From Amycolatopsis acididurans (lineage in GTDB: Bacteria; Actinomycetota; Actinomycetes; Mycobacteriales; Pseudonocardiaceae), in NCBI RefSeq assembly GCF_012328925.1, contig NZ_JAAXLS010000035.1:1-64000 (forward strand): 64,000 nt of DNA, written 5' to 3'. The notes beneath the pieces were generated by a model that made no database searches, was not told the origin of the DNA, and was given only the letters and a program-made list of their open reading frames with translations. A program made the translations under genes and the position numbers. Shown here piece by piece: positions 1 through 8,943 of this stretch; within the stretch, counting starts at the first letter, position 1; each line of letters begins with the position of its first letter.

Positions 1-15
1 CCTGACCCCACCCCG

Positions 16-256
16 CGAGTCCAGCTTTCCAAGCGCCCGAGTCGGGGGTTGCGTGCGCCCGAGTCGGGTGTTGCGTGAGCCCGAGTCGGGCTTTCCGGAC
101 GCTCGAGTTGGGCGTGGCGTGCGGCAGAGTTGGGGGTTACGTGCGGCCGTGTCGGGCTTTCTGGGTGGGCGAGATGGGCTTTGCGTGTGCCCGAGTCGGG
201 CGTTGGGCGCAATCGACTTGGGGTTGAGCGTGGTCGAGTTGGGCTTCCGCACACGC
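16..256. repeat. 22-bp tandem repeat array, 11 units
   Basis: Eleven head-to-tail degenerate units start at 16, 38, 60, 82, 104, 126, 148, 170, 192, 214 and 235; all are 22 bp except the unit at 214, which is 21 bp. The consensus reads CGAGTCGGG, then CTTTGCGTG, then CGCC. CGAG and GGG are the best conserved parts. The period is not a multiple of three and no reading frame looks coding, so the array is intergenic. It ends about 75 bp before the promoter of the K+ channel gene. Confidence 0.85.
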
Positions 257-330
257 GAGCTACGGCCGAACATGTCGCTGAGCGGACGATGGCCGGCGGG
301 TTGGGGCTAGCAGCGACCAGGGTGATCCTT

Positions 331-336
331 TACGAT
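331..336 (+). promoter_or_regulatory. -10 element TACGAT of a leaderless promoter
   Basis: TACGAT lies 7 nt upstream of the GTG at 344, the spacing expected when transcription starts on the first base of the start codon. No convincing -35 is visible. This supports the upstream GTG over the internal ATG at 392, which lacks a ribosome binding site. Confidence 0.5.
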
Positions 337-343
337 CCGCGGC

Positions 344-1393
344 GTGCCAGACCGCGACGCGCCGGACCACAAGCTCGTCGGCGTCATCAGGATGCCCGAG
401 CCCTCGGTCAGCCCCATGCGCTCGATCATCCGGCGAGTTCTCTACGCCCTGCTCGCCCTGATCGCGACGGTGCTGATCGTGTACATCGGCCGCGACGGGT
501 ACCGGGACAGCAACGGTGACGGCCTGTCCCTTTTGGACAGTTTCTACTATGCGACGGTTTCGCTGTCCACGACCGGCTACGGCGACATCACGCCGGTGAC
601 CGAGAGCGCACGGCTGATCAACGTACTGGTGATCACACCGCTGCGGGTGCTGTTCCTGATCGTGCTGGTCGGTACCACACTGGAAGTGCTCACCGAACGA
701 TCACGACAGGCTTTCCGGATCCAGAAGTGGAGGTCCAAGGTGCGGGACCACGTGGTGGTCGTCGGGTTCGGCACGAAGGGCCGGTCGGCGGTCAAGACGT
801 TGCTCGGCGACGAGAACGTCGAGCCGAACCGGATCGTCGTCGTCGACACCGAACAGCAGCCCCTCGACGCGGCGGCGGCGCTCGGCCTGGTCACCGTGCA
901 CGGCAGCGGCACCCGCTCCGACGTGCTGCGCGTCGCGGGCGTGCAGCGGGCCCGCGCGGTCGTGGTGGCCACCAACCGTGACGACTCCTCGGTCCTGACC
1001 ACGCTCACGGCGCGTGAACTCGCCCCGGAGGCGCACATCGTCGCGTCCGTGCGGGAAGCGGAGAACGTGCACCTACTAAAACAGTCCGGCGCGAACCAGG
1101 TCGTGGTCTCCAGCGAGACCGCGGGCCGCCTGCTCGGCATGGCCACGTCCACGCCGGTCGTGGTGGACATGGTGGAGGACCTGCTGACCCCGGAGTCAGG
1201 CCTGGCGATCGCGGAGCGGCCGGTCGAGCCGTCGGAGGAAGGCGGTTCTCCGCGTCACCTCGCCGACATCGTGCTCGGCGTGATGCGGGACGGGGTGCTC
1301 TACCGCGTCGACTCGCCGCAGGTCGACGCCATCGAACCGGGCGACCGGTTACTCTACGTCCGCAAGGTCACGCCTGCAGACCAGGTCGAGTGA
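344..1393 (+). CDS. Potassium channel protein with TrkA-N (RCK) domain
   Basis: 349 aa. Two transmembrane helices (about residues 28-47 and 84-105) flank a pore loop with the K+ selectivity filter TTGYGD near residue 82. A cytoplasmic RCK/TrkA-N Rossmann domain follows, with the nucleotide-binding GFGTKG near residue 142, and then a TrkA-C-like region. This 2TM-plus-RCK architecture belongs to ligand-gated prokaryotic K+ channels that gate K+ flux in response to a bound nucleotide or ion. The GTG start is chosen because of the TACGAT element 7 nt upstream; a start at 392 would remove 16 residues without touching a domain. Confidence 0.9.
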   Translation: MPDRDAPDHKLVGVIRMPEPSVSPMRSIIRRVLYALLALIATVLIVYIGRDGYRDSNGDGLSLLDSFYYATVSLSTTGYGDITPVTESARLINVLVITPLRVLFLIVLVGTTLEVLTERSRQAFRIQKWRSKVRDHVVVVGFGTKGRSAVKTLLGDENVEPNRIVVVDTEQQPLDAAAALGLVTVHGSGTRSDVLRVAGVQRARAVVVATNRDDSSVLTTLTARELAPEAHIVASVREAENVHLLKQSGANQVVVSSETAGRLLGMATSTPVVVDMVEDLLTPESGLAIAERPVEPSEEGGSPRHLADIVLGVMRDGVLYRVDSPQVDAIEPGDRLLYVRKVTPADQVE

Positions 1394-1489
1394 TCCGGGC
1401 CGGTCCGCTTCGGCTCACTGTGAATCGCCGGAAGTATCTGGAACCATTGAGCGCGTGCAGTGCTCGACGCGACCCAGGCCGGTGTGCCG

Positions 1490-1945
1490 ATGACCGTGCA
1501 TCAGCTCCGCTGGAACACGCTGGTCATCCCGGTTCTGGCGGGTATCGCCATCGTGGTCGCCGTCTGGTGGGCCGGTCCCGGCGCCCTCGGGCCGGTGGAC
1601 GCGCCGAGCGGCACCGTGACGGAGGCCACCGTCACCACCGCGGCCCCGTGCACCGACGCCAACCCGAGGGAGACGGTCCAGTTCTCCTTCGGCGGCCAGG
1701 CTCGCACCGGCTCGCTCGACGCCTGCGGACACGGCCAGAACGACCGGGTGCAGATCACCGTGCCGACGCTGGCGGGCACCGGGCCGGTGGACGTGCACCT
1801 GGCCGACGTCGTGGCCGGACATGGTGCGCTGCGCGGCCCGGTCGGGCTCGTCCTGCTGACGTTGAGCTGCTTCGCGGGCGCGGCGTACGCGTTCCTGATG
1901 GCGCGCGGCCGCCGCAAGACCGAGACGGCGATCGTCACCGTCTGA
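1490..1945 (+). CDS. Putative membrane protein of unknown function
   Basis: 151 aa from the ATG at 1490 (a GTG at 1460 would add 10 residues). It has an N-terminal hydrophobic segment (about residues 10-28), an extracytoplasmic region of roughly 75 residues with two cysteines (CTDAN and DACGH) that could form a disulfide, and a second membrane segment near residues 117-137 before a short basic tail. I do not recognise the family. It stands alone between the K+ channel and a convergent metallopeptidase whose stop codon is 3 nt away. Codon use is typical for the window, so it is likely real. Confidence 0.6.
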   Translation: MTVHQLRWNTLVIPVLAGIAIVVAVWWAGPGALGPVDAPSGTVTEATVTTAAPCTDANPRETVQFSFGGQARTGSLDACGHGQNDRVQITVPTLAGTGPVDVHLADVVAGHGALRGPVGLVLLTLSCFAGAAYAFLMARGRRKTETAIVTV

Positions 1946-1948
1946 GGC

Positions 1949-2890
1949 CTACGAAACCTCCGAGGCGGGGGCGGCGAAGGTGTTGCACTGGGCGATCCGG
2001 TTGTACTGCGCCCCGGTGTGCCACCACTGCGCGTAGTGCGAGTTGCTGCCGTGGTCGTGGCTGCCGGACGTGTTGTCGCCGCGGGTGTCCTGGTCCCGCC
2101 ACGCCTTGGCGTACATCTCACGCGTGACCGAGCCGCCCCGGTCCACCACCGCGCCCAGGAACATGCCCGAGAAGCACTGCGCCTGCAGCTCCTTGCGCCG
2201 CGACAGGTCGAGACCGGCCGGGCTGGCCTGGCCGTCGGCGTAGATCCGCTGCCACACCGCGTCCATGATCCCGGTGACCTCCTGCACGTGATGCCCGTAC
2301 TCGTGCGCGAGCAGCGCCAGGTACACGCCGGGATTGTCGCCGTACTGGTCGATCTGCAGCCCCTTATACGGCACGTACAGGTTGTTGTCGCAGTAGTAGG
2401 CGGCGGTCGCGACGCCGACGGCGATCGTGCCGCACGCGGTCTGGAAGCTCGCCCCGTCCGGGAAGTGCAGCGTCGGCGGCGCGAACGGCATGCCGTAGGC
2501 CTTGAGCAGCGATCCCCACGCCTCGTTCAGACAGGCCTCGGCGGCGGTGAAGAACGTCTCGGCCGTGGCCGGATCGCTGTGCCAGTCCGGCAGCACGCAC
2601 ACGATGTTCTGCAGCCCGGCGTTCGGGTCCTGCAGAATCGGGTGATCGGTGAGTTTGAGGACCTTCTGCCCGGGCGCGGCGCCCGCGGCGGGGGCGGCGT
2701 TGCCGCTGCTGCCGGTGCCGGAGGTGGAGGCGTCGCCGGTGCTGGCCCAGCGTACGGAGAAGAACACCACCGCCACCGCCAGCAGCACCACCAACGTGCC
2801 GATACCGAAAGCCGTCGCCGGCCGCACTGACCCGTGCCGGCGACTGGACCTGTGGAAACCCCGGGACGGGCGCTGGGCCGAGTGCGTCAT
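1949..2890 (-). CDS. Neutral zinc metallopeptidase (YpfJ/PF04228-type), membrane-anchored
   Basis: 313 aa. A short basic N-terminus is followed by one membrane anchor (about residues 27-46), a Ser/Gly/Ala-rich linker and an extracytoplasmic catalytic domain. The zinc motif HEYGHHVQ lies near residue 195, and conserved features of the family follow (RRKELQAQCFSG, DQDTRGDNTSGSHDHG). The start at 2890 is preferred over a longer frame because TATGCT sits about 9 nt upstream of it and the extension has no conserved sequence. A paralog lies at 9856-10914, so two copies bracket the MoxR/DUF58 cluster. The substrate is unknown. Confidence 0.85.
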   Translation of the reverse strand: MTHSAQRPSRGFHRSSRRHGSVRPATAFGIGTLVVLLAVAVVFFSVRWASTGDASTSGTGSSGNAAPAAGAAPGQKVLKLTDHPILQDPNAGLQNIVCVLPDWHSDPATAETFFTAAEACLNEAWGSLLKAYGMPFAPPTLHFPDGASFQTACGTIAVGVATAAYYCDNNLYVPYKGLQIDQYGDNPGVYLALLAHEYGHHVQEVTGIMDAVWQRIYADGQASPAGLDLSRRKELQAQCFSGMFLGAVVDRGGSVTREMYAKAWRDQDTRGDNTSGSHDHGSNSHYAQWWHTGAQYNRIAQCNTFAAPASEVS

Positions 2891-3020
2891 CAGGCCGTCA
2901 GCATAGCCACCCGCGGCGGCGACATCACGAGTGAAAAAAGTCTGGCGAGTCCAGCGTGGTCGGCCGGGCCGGGCTCTGCGAGAGTGGGCGTCGACGGAGA
3001 AAAAGGACTGGAGACACCCG

Positions 3021-3968
3021 ATGACCGACGACAGCGGTTGGACCAACCCCGAGCAACCGCGACGTGACCTGCCGCCGGCACCGCCGCCGGGTCCCGACCC
3101 GCGTTTCGGGCACGGCAAACCGGGCGTGATCCCGCTGCGCCCGCTGTCGGTCGGTGAGATCCTCGACGGCTCGGTGACGACGATGCGCCGTCATCCGGCA
3201 CTGGTCTTCGGGGTTTCCGCGGTCGTCGCCGTGATCAGCGCGGCGCTGAGCCTCGGCGCGAACTACCTGTTCCTGCGCAATACGCCGCTGCCGCAGCCGC
3301 CCGGGCCCGCGGCCAGCCAGCAGGAGGCCATGAACTACCTGTCCGACGTGCTGCGGCAGACGTCCACGTCGCTCGGTGTCGCGGCGGTGATCCTGGTGAT
3401 CACGCAGACGTTTCTCACCGGCTTCATGACCGTCGTGGCCGGTAAGGCCGTGCTCGGCAGGCCCGTCACGCTCCGCGAGGCGCTCGGCGAACTGTGGCCG
3501 CGGTTCCTGCCGCTGCTCGGCGTCACGATCGTCTACACGATCATCGTGGCGGTCGCCTCGATCTTCTTCATCATTCCCGGTATCTGGCTGTATGTGCTGT
3601 TCGGGCTCGCCGCGCCGGCGCTGGTGCTGGAGCGCGGCGGTATCGGCACCTCGCTCAGGCGTTCCCGGCTGCTCGTGCAGGGCATGTGGTGGCGCGTGTT
3701 CGGCGTCATGCTGCTCACCACGATCGCGAGCGGGATCATCAGCTTCGTCATCCAGATCCCGTTCAACCTGCAGACCGGGATCGGTTCCGGCGGCGCCGAA
3801 CTGGCCGGGCAGTCGATCGGCACGCAGTTGCTGTCCGCACTGGGCACGGTCATCGCGGACACGGTCGTGACGCCGTTCGTCGCCGGCGCCACCGTGCTGC
3901 TCTACATCGACCAGCGGATGCGCAAGGAAGGCATGGACATCCAGCTCGCCCGCGCCGCCGCCGAGTAG
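3021..3968 (+). CDS. Membrane protein with GPDPase-membrane-like domain
   Basis: 315 aa. The N-terminus (about 55 residues) is proline-rich and cytosolic, then comes PLSVGEILDGSVTTMRRHP, the typical entry to this multi-helix family. About six hydrophobic segments follow, with an LVLERGGIGTSLRRSRLLV loop. An AAGGACTGGAG ribosome binding site just upstream fixes the ATG at 3021. It opens an operon that continues through DUF4129, DUF4350, MoxR and DUF58 genes. The order corresponds to M. tuberculosis Rv3689 onward, as I recall it. No phosphodiesterase catalytic domain is present, so an enzymatic role should not be assumed. Confidence 0.75.
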   Translation: MTDDSGWTNPEQPRRDLPPAPPPGPDPRFGHGKPGVIPLRPLSVGEILDGSVTTMRRHPALVFGVSAVVAVISAALSLGANYLFLRNTPLPQPPGPAASQQEAMNYLSDVLRQTSTSLGVAAVILVITQTFLTGFMTVVAGKAVLGRPVTLREALGELWPRFLPLLGVTIVYTIIVAVASIFFIIPGIWLYVLFGLAAPALVLERGGIGTSLRRSRLLVQGMWWRVFGVMLLTTIASGIISFVIQIPFNLQTGIGSGGAELAGQSIGTQLLSALGTVIADTVVTPFVAGATVLLYIDQRMRKEGMDIQLARAAAE

Positions 3969-3970
3969 GG

Positions 3971-4603
3971 ATGTACACCCTGCTGACCGACGTCCCGATC
4001 GTCATCGACCGGGACGACGCGCGGCGCGCGGCCGAGGCTGAGCTGAGCAAAGCCGCCTACCAGGCCGCACAGCCCGGCTGGGTCGAACGCGTGCTGCGCT
4101 GGCTGGGGCAGCGGCTGGCGGACCTGTTCGCCGCCGCGTCCGGCGTCGTGCCCGGCGGGCCGCTGGGACTGCTCGTGCTGCTGGCCGTGGCGGTGCTGGT
4201 GATCGTCGTCGTGCGGCTGCGGGTCGGCAGGCTCGCCCGCGAGGTGCGCGCCTCTCGCGAGGTGTTCGAGGACTCCTCGCGCTCCGCCGCGGACTACCGC
4301 ACGGCCGCCGACCAGGCTCTGGCCGCCGGTGACTTCACGGGCGCGGTGCGGGAGCGGTTCCGCGCGATCGTGCGCGTGCTGGAGGAGCGGGGCGTGCTGG
4401 ACGAGCAGTCCGGCCGCACCGCCGACGAGGCCGCCCGCGAAGCCGGGGCGCGGCTGCCCGGGGCCAGGGACGAGCTGGCCGCGGCGGCGGCGCTGTTCGA
4501 CGCCGTGCACTACGGCGGCAGGCCGGCGTCCGCCGACGATGCCCGGCGGCTGGCGGCGCTCGACGGCCGGGTCACCAGGGAACGGCCGGGAGTCCTTAAG
4601 TGA
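3971..4603 (+). CDS. DUF4129 domain membrane protein
   Basis: 210 aa. The N-terminal segment is cytosolic or amphipathic. A single membrane helix spans about residues 60-83 (PLGLLVLLAVAVLVIVVV), and the C-terminal DUF4129 region contains the family's helical repeats (AAGDFTGAVRERFRAIVRVL, then DEQSGRTADE). DUF4129 commonly forms the C-terminal part of transglutaminase-like membrane proteins beside MoxR and DUF58 genes; here it is a stand-alone protein and no transglutaminase domain is seen nearby. It begins 2 nt after the upstream stop and its own stop overlaps the next start, so translation is probably coupled. Confidence 0.8.
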   Translation: MYTLLTDVPIVIDRDDARRAAEAELSKAAYQAAQPGWVERVLRWLGQRLADLFAAASGVVPGGPLGLLVLLAVAVLVIVVVRLRVGRLAREVRASREVFEDSSRSAADYRTAADQALAAGDFTGAVRERFRAIVRVLEERGVLDEQSGRTADEAAREAGARLPGARDELAAAAALFDAVHYGGRPASADDARRLAALDGRVTRERPGVLK

Positions 4604-5709
4604 CAAGCGTTTCTCCTGACGCGCGGCGGATCTGGCGGGCCGCGCGGGCACCGGTGCTGATCGCGCTGGTGATCCTGTTCGCGACGGTCGTGGCGGTCTT
4701 CGCCAAGGGCGGCGGCCAGCACGGCGAGCTCGATCCCGCGTCGGCGGATCCGAACGGTTCGCGGGCCCTGGCCACCCTGCTTCAGCAGCGGGGCGTCCGG
4801 ATCACCACGACGCGCACCGTCGAGGAGACCCGGCGGGCGCTGGCCGCCGATCCGCGGTCCAGCCTGCTGGTCACCGATCCCGGCCTCGTCGAGCCCGCGA
4901 CGCTGGCCGAGGTGCGCGGCCGCGCCGCCGAAACGGTGCTCGTCGCCCCGTCCGCGGAGACCCTCGATCTGCTGCTGCCCGGCGCGGTCGTGACCGGCCA
5001 GACCGATCCCGGCGTGCGTTCTCCCGGCTGCACGGTGGCCGCGGCCGTCGCGGCGGGTGACGTGATGCTCGGCGGCACCGAGTACGAGGCCCGCGGGCGC
5101 GACCGGTCGTGTTACGGCGGTTCGCTCCTGCAGGCGGGCACGACCACGCTGCTGGGCGCGAACACCCCGCTGACCAACAGTGCGCTCGACCAGCAGGGCG
5201 ACGCGGCGCTCGCGATGCGGCTGCTCGGGCGGCACACCACGCTCGTGTGGTACCTGCCTTCGCCGTCGGACCCCGGTTCCGGTGTGCCGCCGCGCTCGCT
5301 GCTCGACCTGCTGCCCAAGCCGTGGTTGTTCGGTGCGATCCAGCTCGCCGTCGCCGCGGTGCTGTTCGCGCTGTGGCGCCTGCGCCGCCTCGGGCCGGTC
5401 GTGTCCGAACCGCTGCCCGTGGTCGTGCGGGCCGCGGAAACCGTCGAGGGGCGCGCGCGGCTGTACCGCCGTTCCGGCTCGCCCGCCTACGCCGCGCAGG
5501 CCCTGCGTGAGGCCACGATCGCCCGGCTGCTTCCGGTGCTCGGCCTCGGCGCGGGCGCCGAACCCGCCGCCGTGCTCAACGCCGTCACGGCCCGGTGCGG
5601 CCGGGACGCGGCCCCGCTGCTGTACGGTCCGGCTCCGGAGGACGACGCGTCGCTGGTCCGGCTCGCGAACGAGCTCGACCGGCTGACGAGAGAGGTACGG
5701 GAATCGTGA
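4600..5709 (+). CDS. DUF4350 domain membrane protein
   Basis: 369 aa, starting at a GTG that overlaps the stop of the DUF4129 gene (GTGA). A membrane helix lies at about residues 17-37, followed by a DUF4350 domain that resembles a GATase-like fold (conserved SADPNGSRALATLLQQRG opening), a second membrane segment near residues 245-265 and a C-terminal cytosolic helical tail (about 100 residues). Genes of this type sit immediately upstream of MoxR ATPases in many actinobacteria. The function is unknown. The next gene again starts inside its stop codon, so the five-gene set is clearly one transcription unit. Confidence 0.8.
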   Translation: MTSVSPDARRIWRAARAPVLIALVILFATVVAVFAKGGGQHGELDPASADPNGSRALATLLQQRGVRITTTRTVEETRRALAADPRSSLLVTDPGLVEPATLAEVRGRAAETVLVAPSAETLDLLLPGAVVTGQTDPGVRSPGCTVAAAVAAGDVMLGGTEYEARGRDRSCYGGSLLQAGTTTLLGANTPLTNSALDQQGDAALAMRLLGRHTTLVWYLPSPSDPGSGVPPRSLLDLLPKPWLFGAIQLAVAAVLFALWRLRRLGPVVSEPLPVVVRAAETVEGRARLYRRSGSPAYAAQALREATIARLLPVLGLGAGAEPAAVLNAVTARCGRDAAPLLYGPAPEDDASLVRLANELDRLTREVRES

Positions 5710-6659
5710 CGACTGCCGCTCGAGACGCACTTCTCGCGCTGCGAGCCGAGGTCGGCAAGGCGGTGGTCGGCAACGACGCCGCTGTGACCGGGCTGATCAT
5801 CGCGTTGCTGTGCCGCGGCCACGTGCTGGTCGAGGGCGTACCGGGGGTGGCGAAAACGCTGCTGGTGCGGGCGCTGGCCACGGCGCTGGACCTGGACACC
5901 AAACGGATCCAGTTCACCCCGGACCTGATGCCGGGCGACGTCACCGGTTCCATCGTCTACGACGGCCGCTCCAGCGAGTTCTCCTTCCGCGAGGGCCCGG
6001 TGTTCACCAACCTGCTGCTCGCCGACGAGATCAACCGGACCCCGCCGAAGACGCAGTCCGCGTTGCTGGAGGCCATGGAGGAGCGGCAGGTCTCGGTGGA
6101 CGGCGCGGCGCGGCGGCTGCCCGATCCGTTCATCGTCGTGGCGACCCAGAACCCGGTCGAGTACGAGGGCACCTACGCGCTGCCCGAGGCGCAACTCGAC
6201 CGATTCCTGCTCAAGCTCACCATCCCGGCCCCGTCCCGCGAGGACGAGATCGGCGTGCTCACCCGGCACGCGCAGGGCTTCGACCCGCGCGATCTGCGCG
6301 CGGCCGGGTTACGCCCGGTGGCGGGCCGCGAACAGCTGGAACAGGCGCGGGAAGCGGTCGCCGGCGTCGCGGTGAATCCGGAAGTTCTGGGCTATATCGT
6401 CGATTTGTGCCGCGCGACGCGTTCCCTGCCCGCGATCCGGCTCGGTGTCTCGCCGCGCGGGGCGACCGCGCTGCTCGCGGCGACGCGGGCGTGGGCGTGG
6501 CTCGCGGGGCGTGACTACGCCACCCCGGACGACGTGAAGTCCTTGGCGCGCCCGGCTTTGCGGCACCGGCTCGATCTGCGGCCGGAGGCCGAGCTGGAGG
6601 GCGCGACCGCGGACGGCGTGCTCGATCGCGTGCTCGCCTCGGTCCCCGTGCCACGCTGA
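5706..6659 (+). CDS. MoxR family AAA+ ATPase
   Basis: 317 aa from the GTG that overlaps the upstream stop. Walker A is GVPGVAKT (residues 44-51), Walker B is LLLADEIN (103-110), and sensor 1 lies in IVVATQNPVEYEGTYALPEA; the lid domain follows. MoxR proteins act as chaperone-like ATPases that help mature or insert metal ions or cofactors into partner proteins, usually with a VWA or DUF58 partner encoded next door. Here the partner is the downstream DUF58 gene, whose start overlaps this stop. The position matches moxR2 (Rv3692) in M. tuberculosis, as I recall that gene order. Confidence 0.92.
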   Translation: MTTAARDALLALRAEVGKAVVGNDAAVTGLIIALLCRGHVLVEGVPGVAKTLLVRALATALDLDTKRIQFTPDLMPGDVTGSIVYDGRSSEFSFREGPVFTNLLLADEINRTPPKTQSALLEAMEERQVSVDGAARRLPDPFIVVATQNPVEYEGTYALPEAQLDRFLLKLTIPAPSREDEIGVLTRHAQGFDPRDLRAAGLRPVAGREQLEQAREAVAGVAVNPEVLGYIVDLCRATRSLPAIRLGVSPRGATALLAATRAWAWLAGRDYATPDDVKSLARPALRHRLDLRPEAELEGATADGVLDRVLASVPVPR

Positions 6660-7942
6660 TGGCCATCACCGCGAGAGTCGGCGTGCTCGCGCTCATCGGC
6701 GTCCTCGTGGTGGCTTTCGCGCTGCCGTCCTGGACCGGGGTACTGGTCGTACTGGCCGGGATCGCCGTTCTGGCGCTCGTGGATGTCGCTCTCGCGGGCG
6801 GCGTGCGCGGGCTGACCTTCACGCGCGAGGGCACGGGTTCGGCACGGCTCGGCGAACCGGCCGAAACACGACTGTCCATTTCGAACCCCGGCTCCCGCAC
6901 CGTCCGCGCTCGCGTGCGCGACGCGTGGCCGCCGAGCGCGGGCGTCGTCCAGGACCGGCATCGCGTCGAGATCCCGGCGGGGGAGCGGCGCACGATCACC
7001 GTCGCGATGCGCCCGGTTCGCCGAGGTGAGCGGCAGGCCCATCGTGTGACGGTGCGGTCGGTGGGGCCGCTCGGGCTCGCCGCGCGGCAGGGTTCGCACC
7101 GGGTGCCGGGTTCGGTGCGCGTGCTGCCGCCGTTCCACAGCCGTAAGCATCTGCCGTCCCGCCTGGCGCGCTTGCAGCAGCTCGACGGCCGTCAGGCCGC
7201 GCTGGTGCGCGGTGAGGGCACGGAGTTCGATTCGCTGCGCGAATACGTCGCCGGTGACGACGTGCGCTCGATCGACTGGCGTGCGACCGCGCGGGCGTCG
7301 GAGGTGATGGTGCGGACGTGGCGGCCGGAACGAGACCGGCGCCTGCTGCTCGTGCTCGACACCGGGCGCACATCGGCGGGCCGGGTCGGGGACGCGCCCC
7401 GGCTCGACGCGTCGATGGAGGCCGCGTTGTTGCTGGCCACCCTGGCTTCCCGGGCCGGTGACCGGGTCGATTTCCTTGCCTACGACCGCGCTTTGCGCGC
7501 CCACGTGCCCTCGGCGAACGTCACCTCGCTCGTCAACGCGATGGCCCCGCTGGAGCCGAGCCTGGTGGAGACCGACGCGCGCGGGATGGTCGCGCAGGTG
7601 CTGAAGCGGGCACGTCAGCGTTCGCTGGTCGTGTTGTTCACCGGCCTGGACGCGGCTCCGCTCGAAGCGGGGCTGCTGCCCGTGCTGCCGTCGCTGACGA
7701 CACGGCACCGCCTGCTCGTGGCAGCCGTCGCCGATCCGCGGGTCGCGGAAATGGCGCAGGGAAGGCAAAACGCGGAGGCCGTCTACGAGGCCGCCGCCGC
7801 GGAACGCACGCTTGCCGAACGCCGGCACGTCACGGCCTTGCTCGCCCGCGCGGGAGTCGAGGTGGTCGACGCGCTGCCCGACGATCTGCCGCCGGCGCTG
7901 GCGGACCGCTACCTCATGCTCAAGGCCGCCGGGCGGCTCTAG
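6659..7942 (+). CDS. DUF58 domain membrane protein, MoxR partner
   Basis: 427 aa. Two N-terminal membrane helices (about residues 5-50) precede a beta-rich domain and then the DUF58 signature FDSLREYVAGDDVRSIDWR near residue 190. A VWA-like half follows, with LLLVLDTGRTS near residue 226 recalling a degenerate MIDAS motif. Start ATG overlaps the MoxR stop (TGATG). DUF58 proteins are paired with MoxR ATPases throughout bacteria, where the pair is thought to act on envelope or metal-loaded client proteins. The gene ends in a 4-nt convergent overlap with the SpoIIM-like gene. Confidence 0.88.
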   Translation: MAITARVGVLALIGVLVVAFALPSWTGVLVVLAGIAVLALVDVALAGGVRGLTFTREGTGSARLGEPAETRLSISNPGSRTVRARVRDAWPPSAGVVQDRHRVEIPAGERRTITVAMRPVRRGERQAHRVTVRSVGPLGLAARQGSHRVPGSVRVLPPFHSRKHLPSRLARLQQLDGRQAALVRGEGTEFDSLREYVAGDDVRSIDWRATARASEVMVRTWRPERDRRLLLVLDTGRTSAGRVGDAPRLDASMEAALLLATLASRAGDRVDFLAYDRALRAHVPSANVTSLVNAMAPLEPSLVETDARGMVAQVLKRARQRSLVVLFTGLDAAPLEAGLLPVLPSLTTRHRLLVAAVADPRVAEMAQGRQNAEAVYEAAAAERTLAERRHVTALLARAGVEVVDALPDDLPPALADRYLMLKAAGRL

Positions 7943-8943
7943 CCGGACTGGGGCAGCACGTCGCCGCCGTAGCGGGCGTCGACGTCGCCGGTGACACCGG
8001 CCCGCGCCGCCCGGCGGCCGAACACGAAGACGTAGATCAGGAAAGCGCTTTCGGCCAGTACGCCGATACCGATCCGGCCCCACGTCGGCAGCCCCGACGG
8101 AGTGACGAACGCTTCGATCACGCCGGAAATCAGCAGCACGCACGCGAGCCCGAGCGCCATCGCCGCGGCGGCGCGTCCTTCGCGGGCGAGGGCGACCGCG
8201 CGGGTGTGCGGCCCGGGATTGATCACCGTCCAGCCGAGCCGCATGCCCGTGCCCGCGGCGACGAAGACCGCGGTCAGTTCCAGCAGGCCGTGCGGGGTGA
8301 TCAGGCCGAAGAAGATGTCCAGCCGCCCGGCCGCGGACATCAGACCCGCGCTGACGCCGACGTTCGCGGCGTTGGCCCACAGTGCGAGCAGCACCGGAAT
8401 GCCGGCGAGGACACCGAAGAACAGGCAGGTCGCGGCCACCCACGCGTTGTTCGTCCACACCTGCGCGGCGAACGAGCCCGCCGGATGGCTGGAGTAGTAG
8501 GTCTCGAAGCTGCCGCCCGGTTCGGTGAGGTTGCGGATCTGGTCCGGTGCGGCGATGCTCGCCTGCACGGCCGGATCGGCCGCGACCCACGCGCCGAGCA
8601 GGGCGCCCACCGCGATGCTCACGACGGCTGTGGTCAGCCACCAGCGTGAGGTGCGGTAGACGGCGGCGGGGAAACGCTGGGAGAAGAACAGGCCGATTTC
8701 GCGCCACGCCGGGGTGTGCGTGCCGGTCACGGCGGCGCGGGCGCGCGCGACCAGCGCCGACAGCCAGGACAGGAGCGCGGGATCGGGTGCGGCGGTGCGG
8801 ACCATCGACAGGTGCGTGGCGCTGCGCTGGTACAGGCTGATCAGCTCGTCCGCCTCGGCTCCGTGCAGCCTGCGGCGCTTGAGGAGCTGGGCGAGCCGGT
8901 CCCATTCGGCGCGATGGGCCGCGACGAACAGGTCCACATCCAC
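7939..8943 (-). CDS. Stage II sporulation protein M (SpoIIM)-like membrane protein
   Basis: 334 aa. A cytosolic helical N-terminus (about 100 residues) is followed by at least five membrane segments. The SpoIIM core is recognisable in the NNAWVAATCLFFGVLAGI helix and the FGLITPHGLLELTAVF motif. This family is widespread outside endospore formers and typically clusters with RDD, MoxR and DUF58 genes, as here (compare Rv3694c). Its biochemical role in non-sporulating bacteria is not established. It is convergent with DUF58 and divergent from the RDD gene. Confidence 0.85.
   Translation of the reverse strand: MDVDLFVAAHRAEWDRLAQLLKRRRLHGAEADELISLYQRSATHLSMVRTAAPDPALLSWLSALVARARAAVTGTHTPAWREIGLFFSQRFPAAVYRTSRWWLTTAVVSIAVGALLGAWVAADPAVQASIAAPDQIRNLTEPGGSFETYYSSHPAGSFAAQVWTNNAWVAATCLFFGVLAGIPVLLALWANAANVGVSAGLMSAAGRLDIFFGLITPHGLLELTAVFVAAGTGMRLGWTVINPGPHTRAVALAREGRAAAAMALGLACVLLISGVIEAFVTPSGLPTWGRIGIGVLAESAFLIYVFVFGRRAARAGVTGDVDARYGGDVLPQSG

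Noticed and set aside
16..256. CRISPR array
   Set aside because: Units are contiguous 22-bp degenerate repeats without unique spacers and no cas gene is nearby.
53..519. Open frames across the 22-bp repeats and into the K+ channel start
   Set aside because: Composition follows the repeat, the frames lack conserved sequence and overlap the better supported channel gene.
7939..8943. Evidence for endospore formation
   Set aside because: SpoIIM-like proteins are common in non-sporulating actinobacteria and no other sporulation gene is present.
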